Positions 8,565 to 18,136 are shown, counted from the stretch's first letter. The stretch: 64,000 nt of DNA from Bacteriovoracaceae bacterium UBA6200 (GCA_002422605.1 DISW01000009.1:1-64000); one strand, 5' to 3'. Notes: generated by a model from the sequence alone, not told the origin. Translations and numbers: made by a program.

Positions 8565-8900
8565 TTACTTCTTAGCTTCAGAGAAAATAGCAGAAGCTGA
8601 ACCACCGATATGGGATTTAAGAACTTTCATTCTTGTTCCACCTTCAAGCTCGATTGTTACCACTTTTTCAGCAATGCCAGTTACTTTACCGAGAATGCCT
8701 GATTTCGTATAAACTTCATCTCCGTGAGAGAGTTTGTTAAGAAAGCTTTGCTCTTCTTCCATACGTTTTTTCTGAGGGCGAATCATCAGGAAATACATAA
8801 CAACAAAAATAAGAACGAATGGAATAAAAGACATCCAGGCCGGTTGTGCTGGGGCCTGAGCGGTTTGAGCATGTGCACTTGAAATGAATAAATCTAACAT
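8565..8900 (-). CDS. yajC: Preprotein translocase subunit YajC
   Basis: A 111-residue YajC, the small single-span partner of SecDF. It has a short N-terminal region, the membrane segment at about 24-42 followed by MIRPQKKRMEE (the YajC signature), and the conserved GDEVYTKSGILGKV region near residues 60-73. It lies 12 bases after tgt in the common tgt-yajC-secDF gene order, with tatA inserted before secD. Confidence 0.95.
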   Translation of the reverse strand: MLDLFISSAHAQTAQAPAQPAWMSFIPFVLIFVVMYFLMIRPQKKRMEEEQSFLNKLSHGDEVYTKSGILGKVTGIAEKVVTIELEGGTRMKVLKSHIGGSASAIFSEAKK

Positions 8901-8912
8901 GTTTTTCCTTTT

Positions 8913-10025
8913 TTACTCCCAACGGTTGGATGAGTAGTTGTTATAAAATGTCTGGTAAAAATCGTCAAACTTCCCCTGGAAAATAGCTTCTCTAGCGCCT
9001 TTAACCATCTGCAAATAAAAGTGAATGTTATGGTAGCTGATCAACTGTCCGGCCAGATACTCGCCGACATTGAACAAATGACGCACATAGCTTCTAGAAT
9101 ACCTGGTGCAGACTTGGCAGGAGCATTCCGTATCAGGAGGGAGTCCATCTTCAAGAAAACGCGCTTTTTTAATATTAAGCGGACCATGGGTGGTTAAGAA
9201 CTGACCGTTACGGGCATTCCTTGTCGGAAGCACACAGTCAAACATATCAAGACCGGCCTTAATGCCGTTTAACACATCAAGAGGTTTCCCTACGCCCATT
9301 AAATAGCGAGGTTTTTCTTTTGGCATGGCCGGAACAAATTTCTTACAGAACTCAACCATTTCTTCATTTTTTTCGCCAACTGAAAGGCCGCCTAAGGCGT
9401 AGCCATCAAAGTCGAGCTCTTTTAAACCTTCCATACTCTCCATTCGAAGATCATAGTGGAGACCACCTTGAATGATTCCGAAAAGGTGTTGGTGGGATTT
9501 GAGTTCAACTGATTTACAGCGGCGGGCCCAGCGGTGAGTGAGTTCCATACTGGTGCGAAGAGTTTCTTTAGTCGCCGGAAGTTTCGGGCATTCATCAAAG
9601 GCCATCACAATATCAGACCCCAAAGCGCGCTGAATCTCCATGGATTTCTCAGGAGTGATCAAGTGCTTTTTGCCGTCAATGTGAGACTGGAAAGTAACAC
9701 CCTCTTCGGTCAGTTTATTAATGTCTGAGAGAGAGAAAACCTGGTAGCCGCCGGAGTCCGTTAGAATCGGACGATCCCAGCTCATGAATTTATGCAGACC
9801 ACCCATTTTTTCAATCAGCTCATGACCGGGTCTTAAAAATAAATGGTAAGTGTTTCCTAAAATGATCTGAGCATTCAGACGCTCGAGATCTTCCTGCCAC
9901 AATGTTTTTACAGATGCGCGAGTTCCCACCGGCATAAATATCGGTGTTTCAATCACGCCATGGGAAGTATAGATGCGGCCCGCTCGGGCCTCACCGGAAG
10001 TTGCTTCTAATTGGAAAAAAGACAT
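8913..10025 (-). CDS. tgt: Queuine tRNA-ribosyltransferase (TGT)
   Basis: TGT swaps guanine-34 for preQ1 in tRNAs with GUN anticodons. The 370-residue length is standard. It carries the substrate-binding DSGGYQVFSL near residues 89-98, the catalytic DCVLPTRNARNG region near 263-274, and the zinc site CSCQVC...H near 302-330. The queA gene lies 25 bases upstream on the same strand, so the two successive steps of queuosine synthesis are co-transcribed. Confidence 0.97.
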   Translation of the reverse strand: MSFFQLEATSGEARAGRIYTSHGVIETPIFMPVGTRASVKTLWQEDLERLNAQIILGNTYHLFLRPGHELIEKMGGLHKFMSWDRPILTDSGGYQVFSLSDINKLTEEGVTFQSHIDGKKHLITPEKSMEIQRALGSDIVMAFDECPKLPATKETLRTSMELTHRWARRCKSVELKSHQHLFGIIQGGLHYDLRMESMEGLKELDFDGYALGGLSVGEKNEEMVEFCKKFVPAMPKEKPRYLMGVGKPLDVLNGIKAGLDMFDCVLPTRNARNGQFLTTHGPLNIKKARFLEDGLPPDTECSCQVCTRYSRSYVRHLFNVGEYLAGQLISYHNIHFYLQMVKGAREAIFQGKFDDFYQTFYNNYSSNRWE

Positions 10026-10050
10026 GCCGCCAAAATACAGGAGACACCTC

Positions 10051-11103
10051 TTATCGTCTACCTTTTCTTAGAATCAGCATACCGTCCCCATAGGAAAAAA
10101 AGCGGTATTTATGAGTGACAGCAACCTTGTAGATTTCCAGCGTTTTTTCCCGGCCAATAAGGGAACTAACTAGCATGATTAAGGATGATTCAGGCAAATG
10201 AAAATTAGTAACAAGAGCATCGATGGATTTAACTTCTTTACCCGGATAAAGAAAAATAGAAGTGGAAGCTAAAGACCCTGGCCGCTCAAAACGAACGTTT
10301 CCATCCTGATATGAACTCTCCAGTGTTCTGAGAGTCGTGGTACCAACGGCAATCCTGAATTTAGCATTTTGGATTTTTTGTAAATTTTCTTCATCAATGG
10401 AGTAGAACTCTTCATGCATTTTATGATCAGTAATTCTGGATGTTTTAATGGGAGCAAAAGTTCCAGCTCCTACATGCAGAGTAACCGTGGCAAGCTCATG
10501 CCCTTCTTTTTTTATTGTCTCTAAGAGTTCACTTGAAAAATGAAGTCCGGCCGTTGGAGCGGCAACGGAGCCCGTCTCTAAAGCGTAGACTGTCTGATAA
10601 GTTCTTTTATCTTCCTCATCCGATTCACCATTTCTAATGTAAGGCGGGATAGGAATTTTTCCGATTTTTTCAAGAGTCTTTAAAAGTTCCTCATGAGTTT
10701 GATTGAAGACGACACCGAAAGTTCCGTCTCCCTTAACCATTTTAATTTCGGCCTTAAGGTCTTCAAAAAGAAAAGTGTCTCCTACCTTTCTTTTTCCGGA
10801 CGCTCGCACCATGGCGGGATACTCTCCATCCATATGCAGTAAGGACAAAATAAAAACTTCTGCTTCTCCCCCTGAAGGTTTTTTACCAATCAGTCGGCAA
10901 GGGAAAACCCGGGAGCGGTTAAAAACCAAGGTGGAGTTTTTCGGCAAGAATTTGGTGATTTCAGAGTAAGTTGAATGGGTAATGCTATCCGTTTCCTCAT
11001 CGTAGACCAGGAGTTTAGAAGAATGTCTGTCAGGCACCGGCCGGTCAGCAATGAGTTCCCGGGGTAAGTCAAAGTTATAGCTCGCGAGCTCAAGATCGGT
11101 CAT
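10051..11103 (-). CDS. queA: S-adenosylmethionine:tRNA ribosyltransferase-isomerase (QueA)
   Basis: QueA adds the cyclopentene ring precursor from SAM to preQ1 in tRNA. The N-terminus MTDLELASYNFDLP matches the start of QueA proteins, and RVFPCRLIGKKPSGGEAEVFIL and PTAGLHFSSELL are family motifs. The frame also allows GTG 11115, but neither start has a good ribosome binding site; ATG 11103 gives 350 residues and agrees better with the family N-terminus. It is the first gene of the queA-tgt-yajC-tatA-secDF cluster; its promoter must lie in the short gap before the divergent gene at 11165. Confidence 0.95.
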   Translation of the reverse strand: MTDLELASYNFDLPRELIADRPVPDRHSSKLLVYDEETDSITHSTYSEITKFLPKNSTLVFNRSRVFPCRLIGKKPSGGEAEVFILSLLHMDGEYPAMVRASGKRKVGDTFLFEDLKAEIKMVKGDGTFGVVFNQTHEELLKTLEKIGKIPIPPYIRNGESDEEDKRTYQTVYALETGSVAAPTAGLHFSSELLETIKKEGHELATVTLHVGAGTFAPIKTSRITDHKMHEEFYSIDEENLQKIQNAKFRIAVGTTTLRTLESSYQDGNVRFERPGSLASTSIFLYPGKEVKSIDALVTNFHLPESSLIMLVSSLIGREKTLEIYKVAVTHKYRFFSYGDGMLILRKGRR

Positions 11104-11164
11104 TTTTTCAATCACGCTTGGAAAAGTTCTTATTAGTCGGTAGGATCATTATAGGAGAATTGTT

Positions 11165-11443
11165 ATGATGAGAAAAATTTTAATTTTGTCCCTGATCTCT
11201 CTAAGCACCCAGGCCCTGTCTCAAACGGCCATGGAAGAAGCTATCATTCTCAATCAGGAACTACAATTCTTAGAAGATTCTGTTAATAATGTTCAATCTA
11301 TGGCCTTAGGCGGGAATACTTCGAACTCTTCTCTAAATCGTGCCCTTAATGAAGAGAGCCTTGAGAAAACATATTTTAACGACTATCAGGAAGATGAAGT
11401 CAGCACCAGAAGTGCTGTTCCTAAACGCCGAACGTCGAATTAA
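11165..11443 (+). CDS. Small secreted protein of unknown function
   Basis: A 92-residue protein with a clear signal peptide (MMRKILILSLISLSTQALS, predicted cut after LSQ or ALS). The mature part is short, acidic and Asn/Ser-rich with a basic end (KRRTSN). AGGAG lies 7 bases before the ATG. It is divergent from queA with about 60 bases between the two starts. Its last 23 bases overlap the 3' end of the convergent small gene at 11421-11669. Confidence 0.65.
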   Translation: MMRKILILSLISLSTQALSQTAMEEAIILNQELQFLEDSVNNVQSMALGGNTSNSSLNRALNEESLEKTYFNDYQEDEVSTRSAVPKRRTSN

Positions 11444-11669
11444 ACTTCTTCCCTAATTCCTGAATCTGTTGCGCTATTTGATCGATAATAGCTTTCACCA
11501 CTTTAAACATGGCGAAGTTCTGAACTTGCTCGAGAAGGATTTGGAAAATATTCTGAAGGATCTGAATCATGGGAGCTAAGTTAAATTTTTTAACAACCAT
11601 ATCAAAAAGAGAATTGGCCTCCAGCACATCCTTCCCTTTTACAACGTATAATGGATTTTTATTCTTCAT
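11421..11669 (-). CDS. Small protein coupled to an orphan ParA-type ATPase
   Basis: An 82-residue protein of unknown family. Residues 30-82 look like long amphipathic helices rich in Ile, Leu, Gln and Phe (for example IQILQNIFQILLEQVQNF), suggesting self-assembly or membrane-surface binding. Its ATG overlaps the ParA stop as ATGA and AGGAG is spaced 8 bases away, so it is made together with the ATPase. Family knowledge: ParA/MinD ATPases often act with a small adjacent partner (ParG, MinE, PpfA-like). A partner role is inference. Confidence 0.7.
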   Translation of the reverse strand: MKNKNPLYVVKGKDVLEANSLFDMVVKKFNLAPMIQILQNIFQILLEQVQNFAMFKVVKAIIDQIAQQIQELGKKFNSTFGV

Positions 11670-12520
11670 GAATTAAGCTCCTGTTGAACTGCCTGGGCCA
11701 TGGCCACAAACTGCCGCTGCAGATCCTTGTACTCAGATGACTTATATTGGAAAACAGATTTCCCTTGTGCAAGAGATTTACCGAACTGAACCTTATTGGT
11801 AAAGGCTTCATGCATAGTTGCTTCGCCAAGAGTCACTTTTATTTGTTCTAAATCAGTGGCCGCCTGTTTTCTTCGAGTATCAAAAAGATTCGGAATATAT
11901 CCAAGATTTTTAGGCGTTGAAGTGATCTCCATTTCTTCAATGTCAGAGACAACCTGAAGGATATTTTTAAGACCTTGCTCAGAAAAACGATCAGGGACAA
12001 AGGGATAAAGAACCCCGTCCGCTGCACAAAGAATATTCACCACCAATAAACCTAAAGTCGGTGGTCCATCAATGATGATCACGTCATACTGAGAACGAAG
12101 TTCATATTTCTCGATGAATTTTTTTAAAATGAGCTGTCTCGGAGCATTGATTCCGGCCACAGTTAATTCGAAACCTGAAAGTTCCTGTCCGGATGGAATG
12201 AGATCAATTCCCTCAGAACTTTTAATCAAGACATCATTGATGAAGGTCGGAGTATGCAGTGCTTTTAATTCTTTAATGGAATTTATCAAAAGATGATGGA
12301 TGTTTTTACGATCATCTGACTTTGGAATTTGAAAGAGAGAACTAAAGTTGGCCTGAGGATCCATGTCGATGCAAAGGACTTTTTTCCCTTCATGAGCATA
12401 GGCATGAGCGAGATTGAAGGCCATAGTGGTCTTACCTACACCACCTTTCTGATTCATCAAGGCCATGACCCGTCCGGAGTTAAGAGATTCTTCCTGATGA
12501 GATTTAAAGAAAGAAAACAT
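11666..12520 (-). CDS. ParA/MinD-family ATPase without a visible ParB
   Basis: A 284-residue cytoplasmic P-loop ATPase of the ParA family, which forms dimers on DNA or membrane to position cargo. The deviant Walker A KGGVGKTT is at residues 25-32, followed by DMDPQANFSSLF (Walker A') near 55-66 and the Walker B region VIIIDGPPTLG. The open frame begins at TTG 12550, but GGAG is 10 bases before ATG 12520 (MFSFFKSHQEE), which is preferred. No ParB-like gene or parS-like 16-mer is near, so a chromosome-segregation role is not supported. The overlapping 82-residue gene downstream is the likely partner. Confidence 0.88.
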   Translation of the reverse strand: MFSFFKSHQEESLNSGRVMALMNQKGGVGKTTMAFNLAHAYAHEGKKVLCIDMDPQANFSSLFQIPKSDDRKNIHHLLINSIKELKALHTPTFINDVLIKSSEGIDLIPSGQELSGFELTVAGINAPRQLILKKFIEKYELRSQYDVIIIDGPPTLGLLVVNILCAADGVLYPFVPDRFSEQGLKNILQVVSDIEEMEITSTPKNLGYIPNLFDTRRKQAATDLEQIKVTLGEATMHEAFTNKVQFGKSLAQGKSVFQYKSSEYKDLQRQFVAMAQAVQQELNS

Positions 12521-12704
12521 GACTAAATAGCTCCTTTCAAATGCCAACAAAATTGGTCAGTGGATAGCAATCCTAGAAAATTGTGCCCCTCCCATGGGCT
12601 TTTGTAAACCATCGAATTCTAATGAATTTTCAAGCTTTCCCCGACTAGAACGCTAAGAGAATGTCAAAATATTCTTAACCAAAATTATTTACGGCCTCCA
12701 AGTC

Positions 12705-12732
12705 TAAGGAATTTTAAGCATTGTCCCGATAA
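12705..12732 (+). promoter_or_regulatory. Sigma-28-like promoter for the 1481-residue lipoprotein
   Basis: TAAG (12705-12708), 16 bases, then CCCGATAA (12725-12732). It differs from TAAA-N15-GCCGATAA by one base in each element and one base of spacing. A small hairpin (CGATA/TATCG) overlaps the -10 element, as in the similar promoter at 3367-3393. The predicted start near 12740 leaves about 25 bases to the ATG. Confidence 0.5.
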
Positions 12733-12764
12733 ACCTATCGAGACGGATCGAAAAGGAATGGACC

Positions 12765-15700
12765 ATGGTTGGTTTAAAAGCTTTCTGGATATTATTAAGT
12801 ACTCTCATGTTTGTGGCCTGTGTGCCTCAAACTAAGCAAACGGAGTGTGCATCGAACGAAGCCTTCAACGCTTCTCTTCGCACATGTGTTCCGATTGTTC
12901 AGGGAGCTTCTTCATTTATTAACATTAAAAGTTTTGTGCCGCAGTTTACTCAGACTCGTTCTAAGAACGACACTACCATGCTTACCTTTTCTATCGTGGT
13001 AGATAATCCTTATAATCAATCTCACTCTGTTGAATGGGAACGTGTTTTTAATGCCGCTCCTACTTACATCTGTTCAAACTCATATACTTGTTCATTTCCT
13101 GCTTCATATCTGGGAACTGTTCTGGGAGAAATTGGAACTCACATCATTACTGCGAAAGTTAAAGATGGTAACGGCGCAGTCGTGGCGGCCCATAGTTTTG
13201 AATTAAAAGTGAATGAACTTCCACGACCAGTCATTATTCAACCAGTAACGCCATCGGATCTGACTTTTCATGTCTATCCAACTGATCCGCGAGTCCAGTT
13301 TTCTTTTAATATCAAAAATAATGGTGCTTACCTTACGGCATCTCAAAACTATCGTACCGAGTGGATGATCCTAAAAAATGGATCTGTCATTCATACAGAG
13401 AGTGATGCCTTTACAAATTTCACCTCGACTGGGACAAACAGCGCTTACTTAGGAAATCCAACCAGTTTTCCTCCTTCTCCTACTTTCAATCCAGCAAATT
13501 TTGGTGTGGGTAGCTATTCTATTCGTGCGTCGATTAAAAATGATGACCCAGGAGAGATCGTTGCAGAACAATACTGGAACCTGGATGTTTTGCAACCGCC
13601 GCTAGCGAATGTCACTAATATTTCGAGCCCTGAACCAGGAAAACAAATTACTGCTCATAATGGAATTAGTTATCCTGTGAATCCTGCGGTTCCTGTCCTA
13701 AGCTGGTTTTATGATACATCTACTTATCCTGAATTCTGCGTAACTGTAGATGATAGAGATGGCACTTACGCTGCTGACGGGAAATCAATTCTGGTAAAAT
13801 TTTATCTCAACAGCCAGGGCGGAGACATTTGTACTGTAAAAACTGATGACACTCCTGGATCTCAACAGGTTTGTTTGATCGGGGCCAAATGTCAAACAGG
13901 TGCTGCTCCTGTGATTTTTAACCCGGCCGCTTTAAAGTTCCACAACTCAAGCACTTATGTTGAGCAACCTCAAAAGGTATCGGCGCGTCTCTTTGATGAA
14001 GCGACGAATTTAGAATTCGAACGTAGTAATATTTTTCCTTCTTTGGGATCTTATCCGATTGAGTGGAACGTTTTAGTTAAGCCTGTGAACACCGCCCCTC
14101 AGATGAGTTTTGGTCCTGTTGCTCAGAACCCTACAGGTTGTGCTTCTACAGGGGCCTATACCCGATCGGGCTGTCAGGTAAATCAAGGGCAACCATTTCT
14201 TGTGAGTTTTACTGTTAAGGATGACTTTTACAAACCGGATGCTAATCCGGAAGAATTCCGTTGGAACGTCGATTTAAAATTAAACGGCACTAACCTTATT
14301 GTTCCTGGTGTGCAAACCGCATGCTTCAAGCCTTCTGGTACTGGTATTACAACACCAGCTGATTCTGGCCCCTATGATTTGGCCAATGCCCATAAGGGGA
14401 CCAATCAATGGGCCTGCCAGATCACTGTTCCGCACCACACTCTATCTGGTCCATTAAGTCCCAATGCTGGTCAATTTTCAGTAGTGGCCACGATGGAAGA
14501 TCAAGGCTCTCCCGTTGGAGGATTAAGTCTTATTTCACAAAGTTTGACCTGGAATCTCGTGGTAACTGAGACCAATGATACTTCTCCGACAGCTATCGGT
14601 ATTGCAGATCAAAGTGATAATTTTCTTGCCTTAGATAAATCAACCGTATCAATAGGCACATCTAGTGTTGCTCTTAATCCAAGCGCTGCTACTAATTCTG
14701 TCTACGAAAATGAAACCGTTCGTTTTAATATTCGCACGACTGATCAAGAACGAGATAACTTAAAATTCAAAATTTCTCTTTGCACGACAGTTGATTGCTC
14801 AGGGAAAATGACTGTTTCATCTCCGGCCTATATTGATTTTTTCCGGAATCTTCAAGCAGATCCTTCTAAAGTCGAAGCTGTTCTGAATTACGACTACACA
14901 ATTGATGAGTACTTGCTACAAAAGGCAAACATTGCGCTCACGAGCAATAAAGATCTCCCTAACAAAGTGAGCTTTGAAGTTGAAGTATTAGATGTTCCAA
15001 GTATTCTCATTACCCCTGTAGCGATACAGACAAAAATAATGAGTTTCTATGTTAAAAACTATAATCCTGCCCCTAAAGTTAATACCCTCTCAGCTAGTCC
15101 TAGCGTTGGGTCAACGATTCCGGTTCTTTCAGGTTATCCTGTCACTATCAATCCTGGAACTGTGACCGATGCTTCTGCTCCTGGAGATGAGAAAACAATC
15201 AAGTACCAATGGTGGGCACGTATTGGGGCCGCAGCTTGGAGTGAAATTGCGGGCGCTGATAAAATTGCTCTTCGCTATACCCCAGGTAATATTGAGGCCA
15301 ATATTGAGGTAAAACTTTGTACTGGAAATCCTACTGCTAACCTCATTGATCCAAATAATGCTGACCCTAGTTACGAGTCATGTTCAGAATCATGGACTAT
15401 CGCCTCGAGAAAATCGATCGAAGCCCTTGCTGTTCCAACGAATAGAATCCTTGGTGATCCAGATGTTGAACTTGAATCTTCGAGCGATGAGATCGCAGTA
15501 TGGCATGACAATGTTAATCCAGGCATCGTTGATACCTATACCTACTACACTGTTTATAAAGGAATGAGTACTTCATTACCTCAAAAGATGCTTTATGTTG
15601 ATAAAACAGTGAAGAAGAAAAACGGTGAATTAGTTTCAAAATCAACGATCAGTTTTTCACCACTCGACGACACTACTGAGGTTGATGTCTCAAATCTTTC

Positions 15701-17210
15701 TATAACAGGAACTACAAATTCTCTCTATATCGCCTATTTCGCAAGTTTTGATTCTAGCTCTTCGGCCATGATTCCACGAGTGCGTCGAATTGATATTTCA
15801 AGACCTACACCTAATCTTGTTCCTAATTATCCAAAGTCAGATTCACAACCAAAAGAGCAATTTGGATTTAACTATGTTCATTATGAAATAAATACTCTGT
15901 GTACGGCAGCAGGTAACTGCTTCCCAACTGCCGGCGGTAATGGAACTCCGGCAAAGATTACATTTAATTCGACTCTCACTCCTGGAGATACTATTGAAAT
16001 TAATGGGTATACCTTTACCGCTTCAGGTACTTCAATAGCTGATCCAAAAGATATTTGTGCAGCAGGAATATGCACAGACGTGAATTCAACTGCAACAAAC
16101 CTTGCTAAAAAGATTAATGATTCTAAACATTTCCTTTTAGAAGGAATTACAGCAGAAGTTGATGGGGCAGAAGTTCTTCTATTTGGCCAATACAAAAGTG
16201 ATTACATTGATTTCGACGGATTAATTGGAGAAGTTGTAACGGCAAAATCGTTAGGCAAAATTTTTGTTTATGATAATTACTGGCACTTGCCTCTCGTCAA
16301 TGCTCTGACTGCGCAAAATAAAGTAATTGTTCTTTCTGGACCAACGCAAGTCCATCTACAACAGTCTGATCCAAAAGCCTCTGTAAGGATTAGCGATCTT
16401 GATGGCCTGGTTGCTGATTCGGATGATATGGGAGAAACAGCTTCATTTGATTCCGCTCTTAGCCAATCTAACGAGCTTGTTTTTGCCCGCATTTCCGGCA
16501 ATCCTGGCGATGCCGGTCGCATGAAAATATTCCGTTATAATTGGGGAACCTCATGGACAAAATCAGTTGGTCCAGGAGCTGCCAATAAGGTCATTTTCGA
16601 TTCACTTGACTTTGATATTGTGAAATTTGCAGCCGATGCTCCTGGTAACAACTTCTATTACGTCATGGCCCGAGAAAAGTCGGCCAATGGTGGAAAATGG
16701 CACATTGGTCGCTATGATTCTAATTTGAGTTCATTTGCTTTAGAGGATGAGCTAGATAACCGCTTGTTATCGAGCAAAGAAGATGAAGTCTTTGGTAATA
16801 CCAATCATCACTCCACCACACTGATGAAAGTGCCGGTTCTGGTTTCTGTCCCTAGTGTGCCCGAGGCCCGTATCTTCTTTAGTTCTGTTGGATCAGGAAC
16901 TGACACTTATCCTCGCCTTGCCCAGTGGAAATCTGATGACATGATAAGCTGTGGCTCATGTGTCTCTCTTACTCAAGAGCCGATGCTTGCTACTGCTAAA
17001 ATCGGAGTCTCGCAAGTTTCAAGCAGTCTTGAATTTGGATCGCCTGGGTTTATGGTTACCAGAGACGCATTTTTCGCTGGCTTCCATCTCATAGATGGTG
17101 CTGACGCCAAACCTTATAGTGGTATCATCAACGCAAGAGCTGAAGCTATCCAGTCAAATACTTTGGATGCTACAGGCCTGTGGAGACCACCTTTCGTATT
17201 AGATCAGTAG
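12765..17210 (+). CDS. Giant Ig-like-repeat lipoprotein
   Basis: A 1481-residue lipoprotein; signal peptide with lipobox ending LMFVAC, then CxxNEAFNASLRTC. The first 900 or so residues look like five or more tandem Ig/cadherin-like beta-sandwich units of about 100-150 residues, each ending in an aromatic-Leu-Val strand (FELKVNELP, WNLDVLQPP, WNVLVKPVN, WNLVVTETN). The last 500 residues contain Tyr/Trp and Gly-Asn patterns that resemble a beta-propeller. Such proteins are usually surface adhesins or structural lipoproteins. AAGGA precedes the ATG. An outer-membrane-barrel candidate gene follows after 33 bases, so they are probably co-transcribed. No enzyme motif is seen. Confidence 0.82.
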   Translation: MVGLKAFWILLSTLMFVACVPQTKQTECASNEAFNASLRTCVPIVQGASSFINIKSFVPQFTQTRSKNDTTMLTFSIVVDNPYNQSHSVEWERVFNAAPTYICSNSYTCSFPASYLGTVLGEIGTHIITAKVKDGNGAVVAAHSFELKVNELPRPVIIQPVTPSDLTFHVYPTDPRVQFSFNIKNNGAYLTASQNYRTEWMILKNGSVIHTESDAFTNFTSTGTNSAYLGNPTSFPPSPTFNPANFGVGSYSIRASIKNDDPGEIVAEQYWNLDVLQPPLANVTNISSPEPGKQITAHNGISYPVNPAVPVLSWFYDTSTYPEFCVTVDDRDGTYAADGKSILVKFYLNSQGGDICTVKTDDTPGSQQVCLIGAKCQTGAAPVIFNPAALKFHNSSTYVEQPQKVSARLFDEATNLEFERSNIFPSLGSYPIEWNVLVKPVNTAPQMSFGPVAQNPTGCASTGAYTRSGCQVNQGQPFLVSFTVKDDFYKPDANPEEFRWNVDLKLNGTNLIVPGVQTACFKPSGTGITTPADSGPYDLANAHKGTNQWACQITVPHHTLSGPLSPNAGQFSVVATMEDQGSPVGGLSLISQSLTWNLVVTETNDTSPTAIGIADQSDNFLALDKSTVSIGTSSVALNPSAATNSVYENETVRFNIRTTDQERDNLKFKISLCTTVDCSGKMTVSSPAYIDFFRNLQADPSKVEAVLNYDYTIDEYLLQKANIALTSNKDLPNKVSFEVEVLDVPSILITPVAIQTKIMSFYVKNYNPAPKVNTLSASPSVGSTIPVLSGYPVTINPGTVTDASAPGDEKTIKYQWWARIGAAAWSEIAGADKIALRYTPGNIEANIEVKLCTGNPTANLIDPNNADPSYESCSESWTIASRKSIEALAVPTNRILGDPDVELESSSDEIAVWHDNVNPGIVDTYTYYTVYKGMSTSLPQKMLYVDKTVKKKNGELVSKSTISFSPLDDTTEVDVSNLSITGTTNSLYIAYFASFDSSSSAMIPRVRRIDISRPTPNLVPNYPKSDSQPKEQFGFNYVHYEINTLCTAAGNCFPTAGGNGTPAKITFNSTLTPGDTIEINGYTFTASGTSIADPKDICAAGICTDVNSTATNLAKKINDSKHFLLEGITAEVDGAEVLLFGQYKSDYIDFDGLIGEVVTAKSLGKIFVYDNYWHLPLVNALTAQNKVIVLSGPTQVHLQQSDPKASVRISDLDGLVADSDDMGETASFDSALSQSNELVFARISGNPGDAGRMKIFRYNWGTSWTKSVGPGAANKVIFDSLDFDIVKFAADAPGNNFYYVMAREKSANGGKWHIGRYDSNLSSFALEDELDNRLLSSKEDEVFGNTNHHSTTLMKVPVLVSVPSVPEARIFFSSVGSGTDTYPRLAQWKSDDMISCGSCVSLTQEPMLATAKIGVSQVSSSLEFGSPGFMVTRDAFFAGFHLIDGADAKPYSGIINARAEAIQSNTLDATGLWRPPFVLDQ

Positions 17211-17243
17211 GAAATTTTTTAAGAAATGGTATGATGAAGATAT

Positions 17244-18131
17244 ATGTATCTTCGTCATGCCATTTGTATCATCCTGCTCGCTTTCTGTGTTTCCGCACAG
17301 GCCTTTGAACTCATCATGGTTCAAGGGGTTTCAAGTAGTAAGAAAACCTTCATCACTCGAAATGGGAAGCGCCAAGGATTAAATCCGGGTATCACCGGAA
17401 CCTTTACCGCCCAGGATATTTCTATCCTTGCCCGCGCTAAGACCGTTAGTGGAAATTACACTCAATGGGAAATCATGAATAGTGACGCGATTGTGCCGTT
17501 TGAAAAAGGGGCAATTGTTACCTATTATCCGGCCACCGAATATATCTGGGCACTGGCACCTGAATCAGAGAGGAAGAAATATATCAAAACTGAGCTCGCT
17601 CAGATGAGAAAGTCTTTTGTCTTTAAAGGGGCCTTCAGCCGTGGATTATCTGAATCGGTTTCTGATGCTCCGGCCAACTCTACCCGCCGCGGAGGCTACA
17701 TGGGTGAGATTTATTTTGAAAAAGACATCTGGGAGAACGTGGCCTTCGATATTGGACTTCGCTATGAAAGAGAAGTCGTGAACATTGAAAAAGCTTCATT
17801 AGAAACTTCACGCAGCCTCGCTATTTTTGACATCATTTATTACTTCAGCTCATTTCGTGATTATATTTCCGGCGGAAGATTTTTTCTCGCAGCTGGCCTA
17901 GGTTACGGGCTATCCAACACCCAAACTGTTGGTCTCTCCCAATCAGGTCCAGTCTCCCTCCTCCCAACGGTGAAAATCGGAGCGGCCCTTCCTTTCAGTG
18001 ATACTTGGGAATTCCTGGTTGATGGAGCTTTTGAGAGCTTAAGTACACGGGAAGAACAGGAATCAGGTAGAATTCAAACCACGACCCAAACTAATTTTAA
18101 AGCTGGTTTTGGCCTTCGCAGGTTCTTCTAA
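17244..18131 (+). CDS. Outer-membrane beta-barrel-like protein
   Basis: A 295-residue protein with a signal peptide ending AQA. Residues 20-90 look like a small periplasmic domain; residues 125-295 have alternating amphipathic strands (YMGEIYFEKDI, VAFDIGLRYER, FFLAAGLGYGL, FKAGFGLRRFF) and end in the C-terminal Phe that signals assembly by the BAM complex. A barrel of about eight strands fits. It follows the giant lipoprotein gene after 33 bases, suggesting that barrel and lipoprotein form one outer-membrane assembly (inference). No closer family is recognised. Confidence 0.72.
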   Translation: MYLRHAICIILLAFCVSAQAFELIMVQGVSSSKKTFITRNGKRQGLNPGITGTFTAQDISILARAKTVSGNYTQWEIMNSDAIVPFEKGAIVTYYPATEYIWALAPESERKKYIKTELAQMRKSFVFKGAFSRGLSESVSDAPANSTRRGGYMGEIYFEKDIWENVAFDIGLRYEREVVNIEKASLETSRSLAIFDIIYYFSSFRDYISGGRFFLAAGLGYGLSNTQTVGLSQSGPVSLLPTVKIGAALPFSDTWEFLVDGAFESLSTREEQESGRIQTTTQTNFKAGFGLRRFF

Positions 18132-18136
18132 GCGAC

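Noticed and set aside
11666..12520. ParABS chromosome or plasmid partition locus
   Set aside because: No ParB-like gene or parS-like 16-base palindrome is near.
12551..12764. c-di-GMP riboswitch before the giant lipoprotein
   Set aside because: The GEMM motif hallmarks are absent; only small hairpins overlapping the promoter are seen.
15881..16522. Minus-strand frames inside the giant lipoprotein
   Set aside because: Shadow frames of a long coding region; no start signal or domain.
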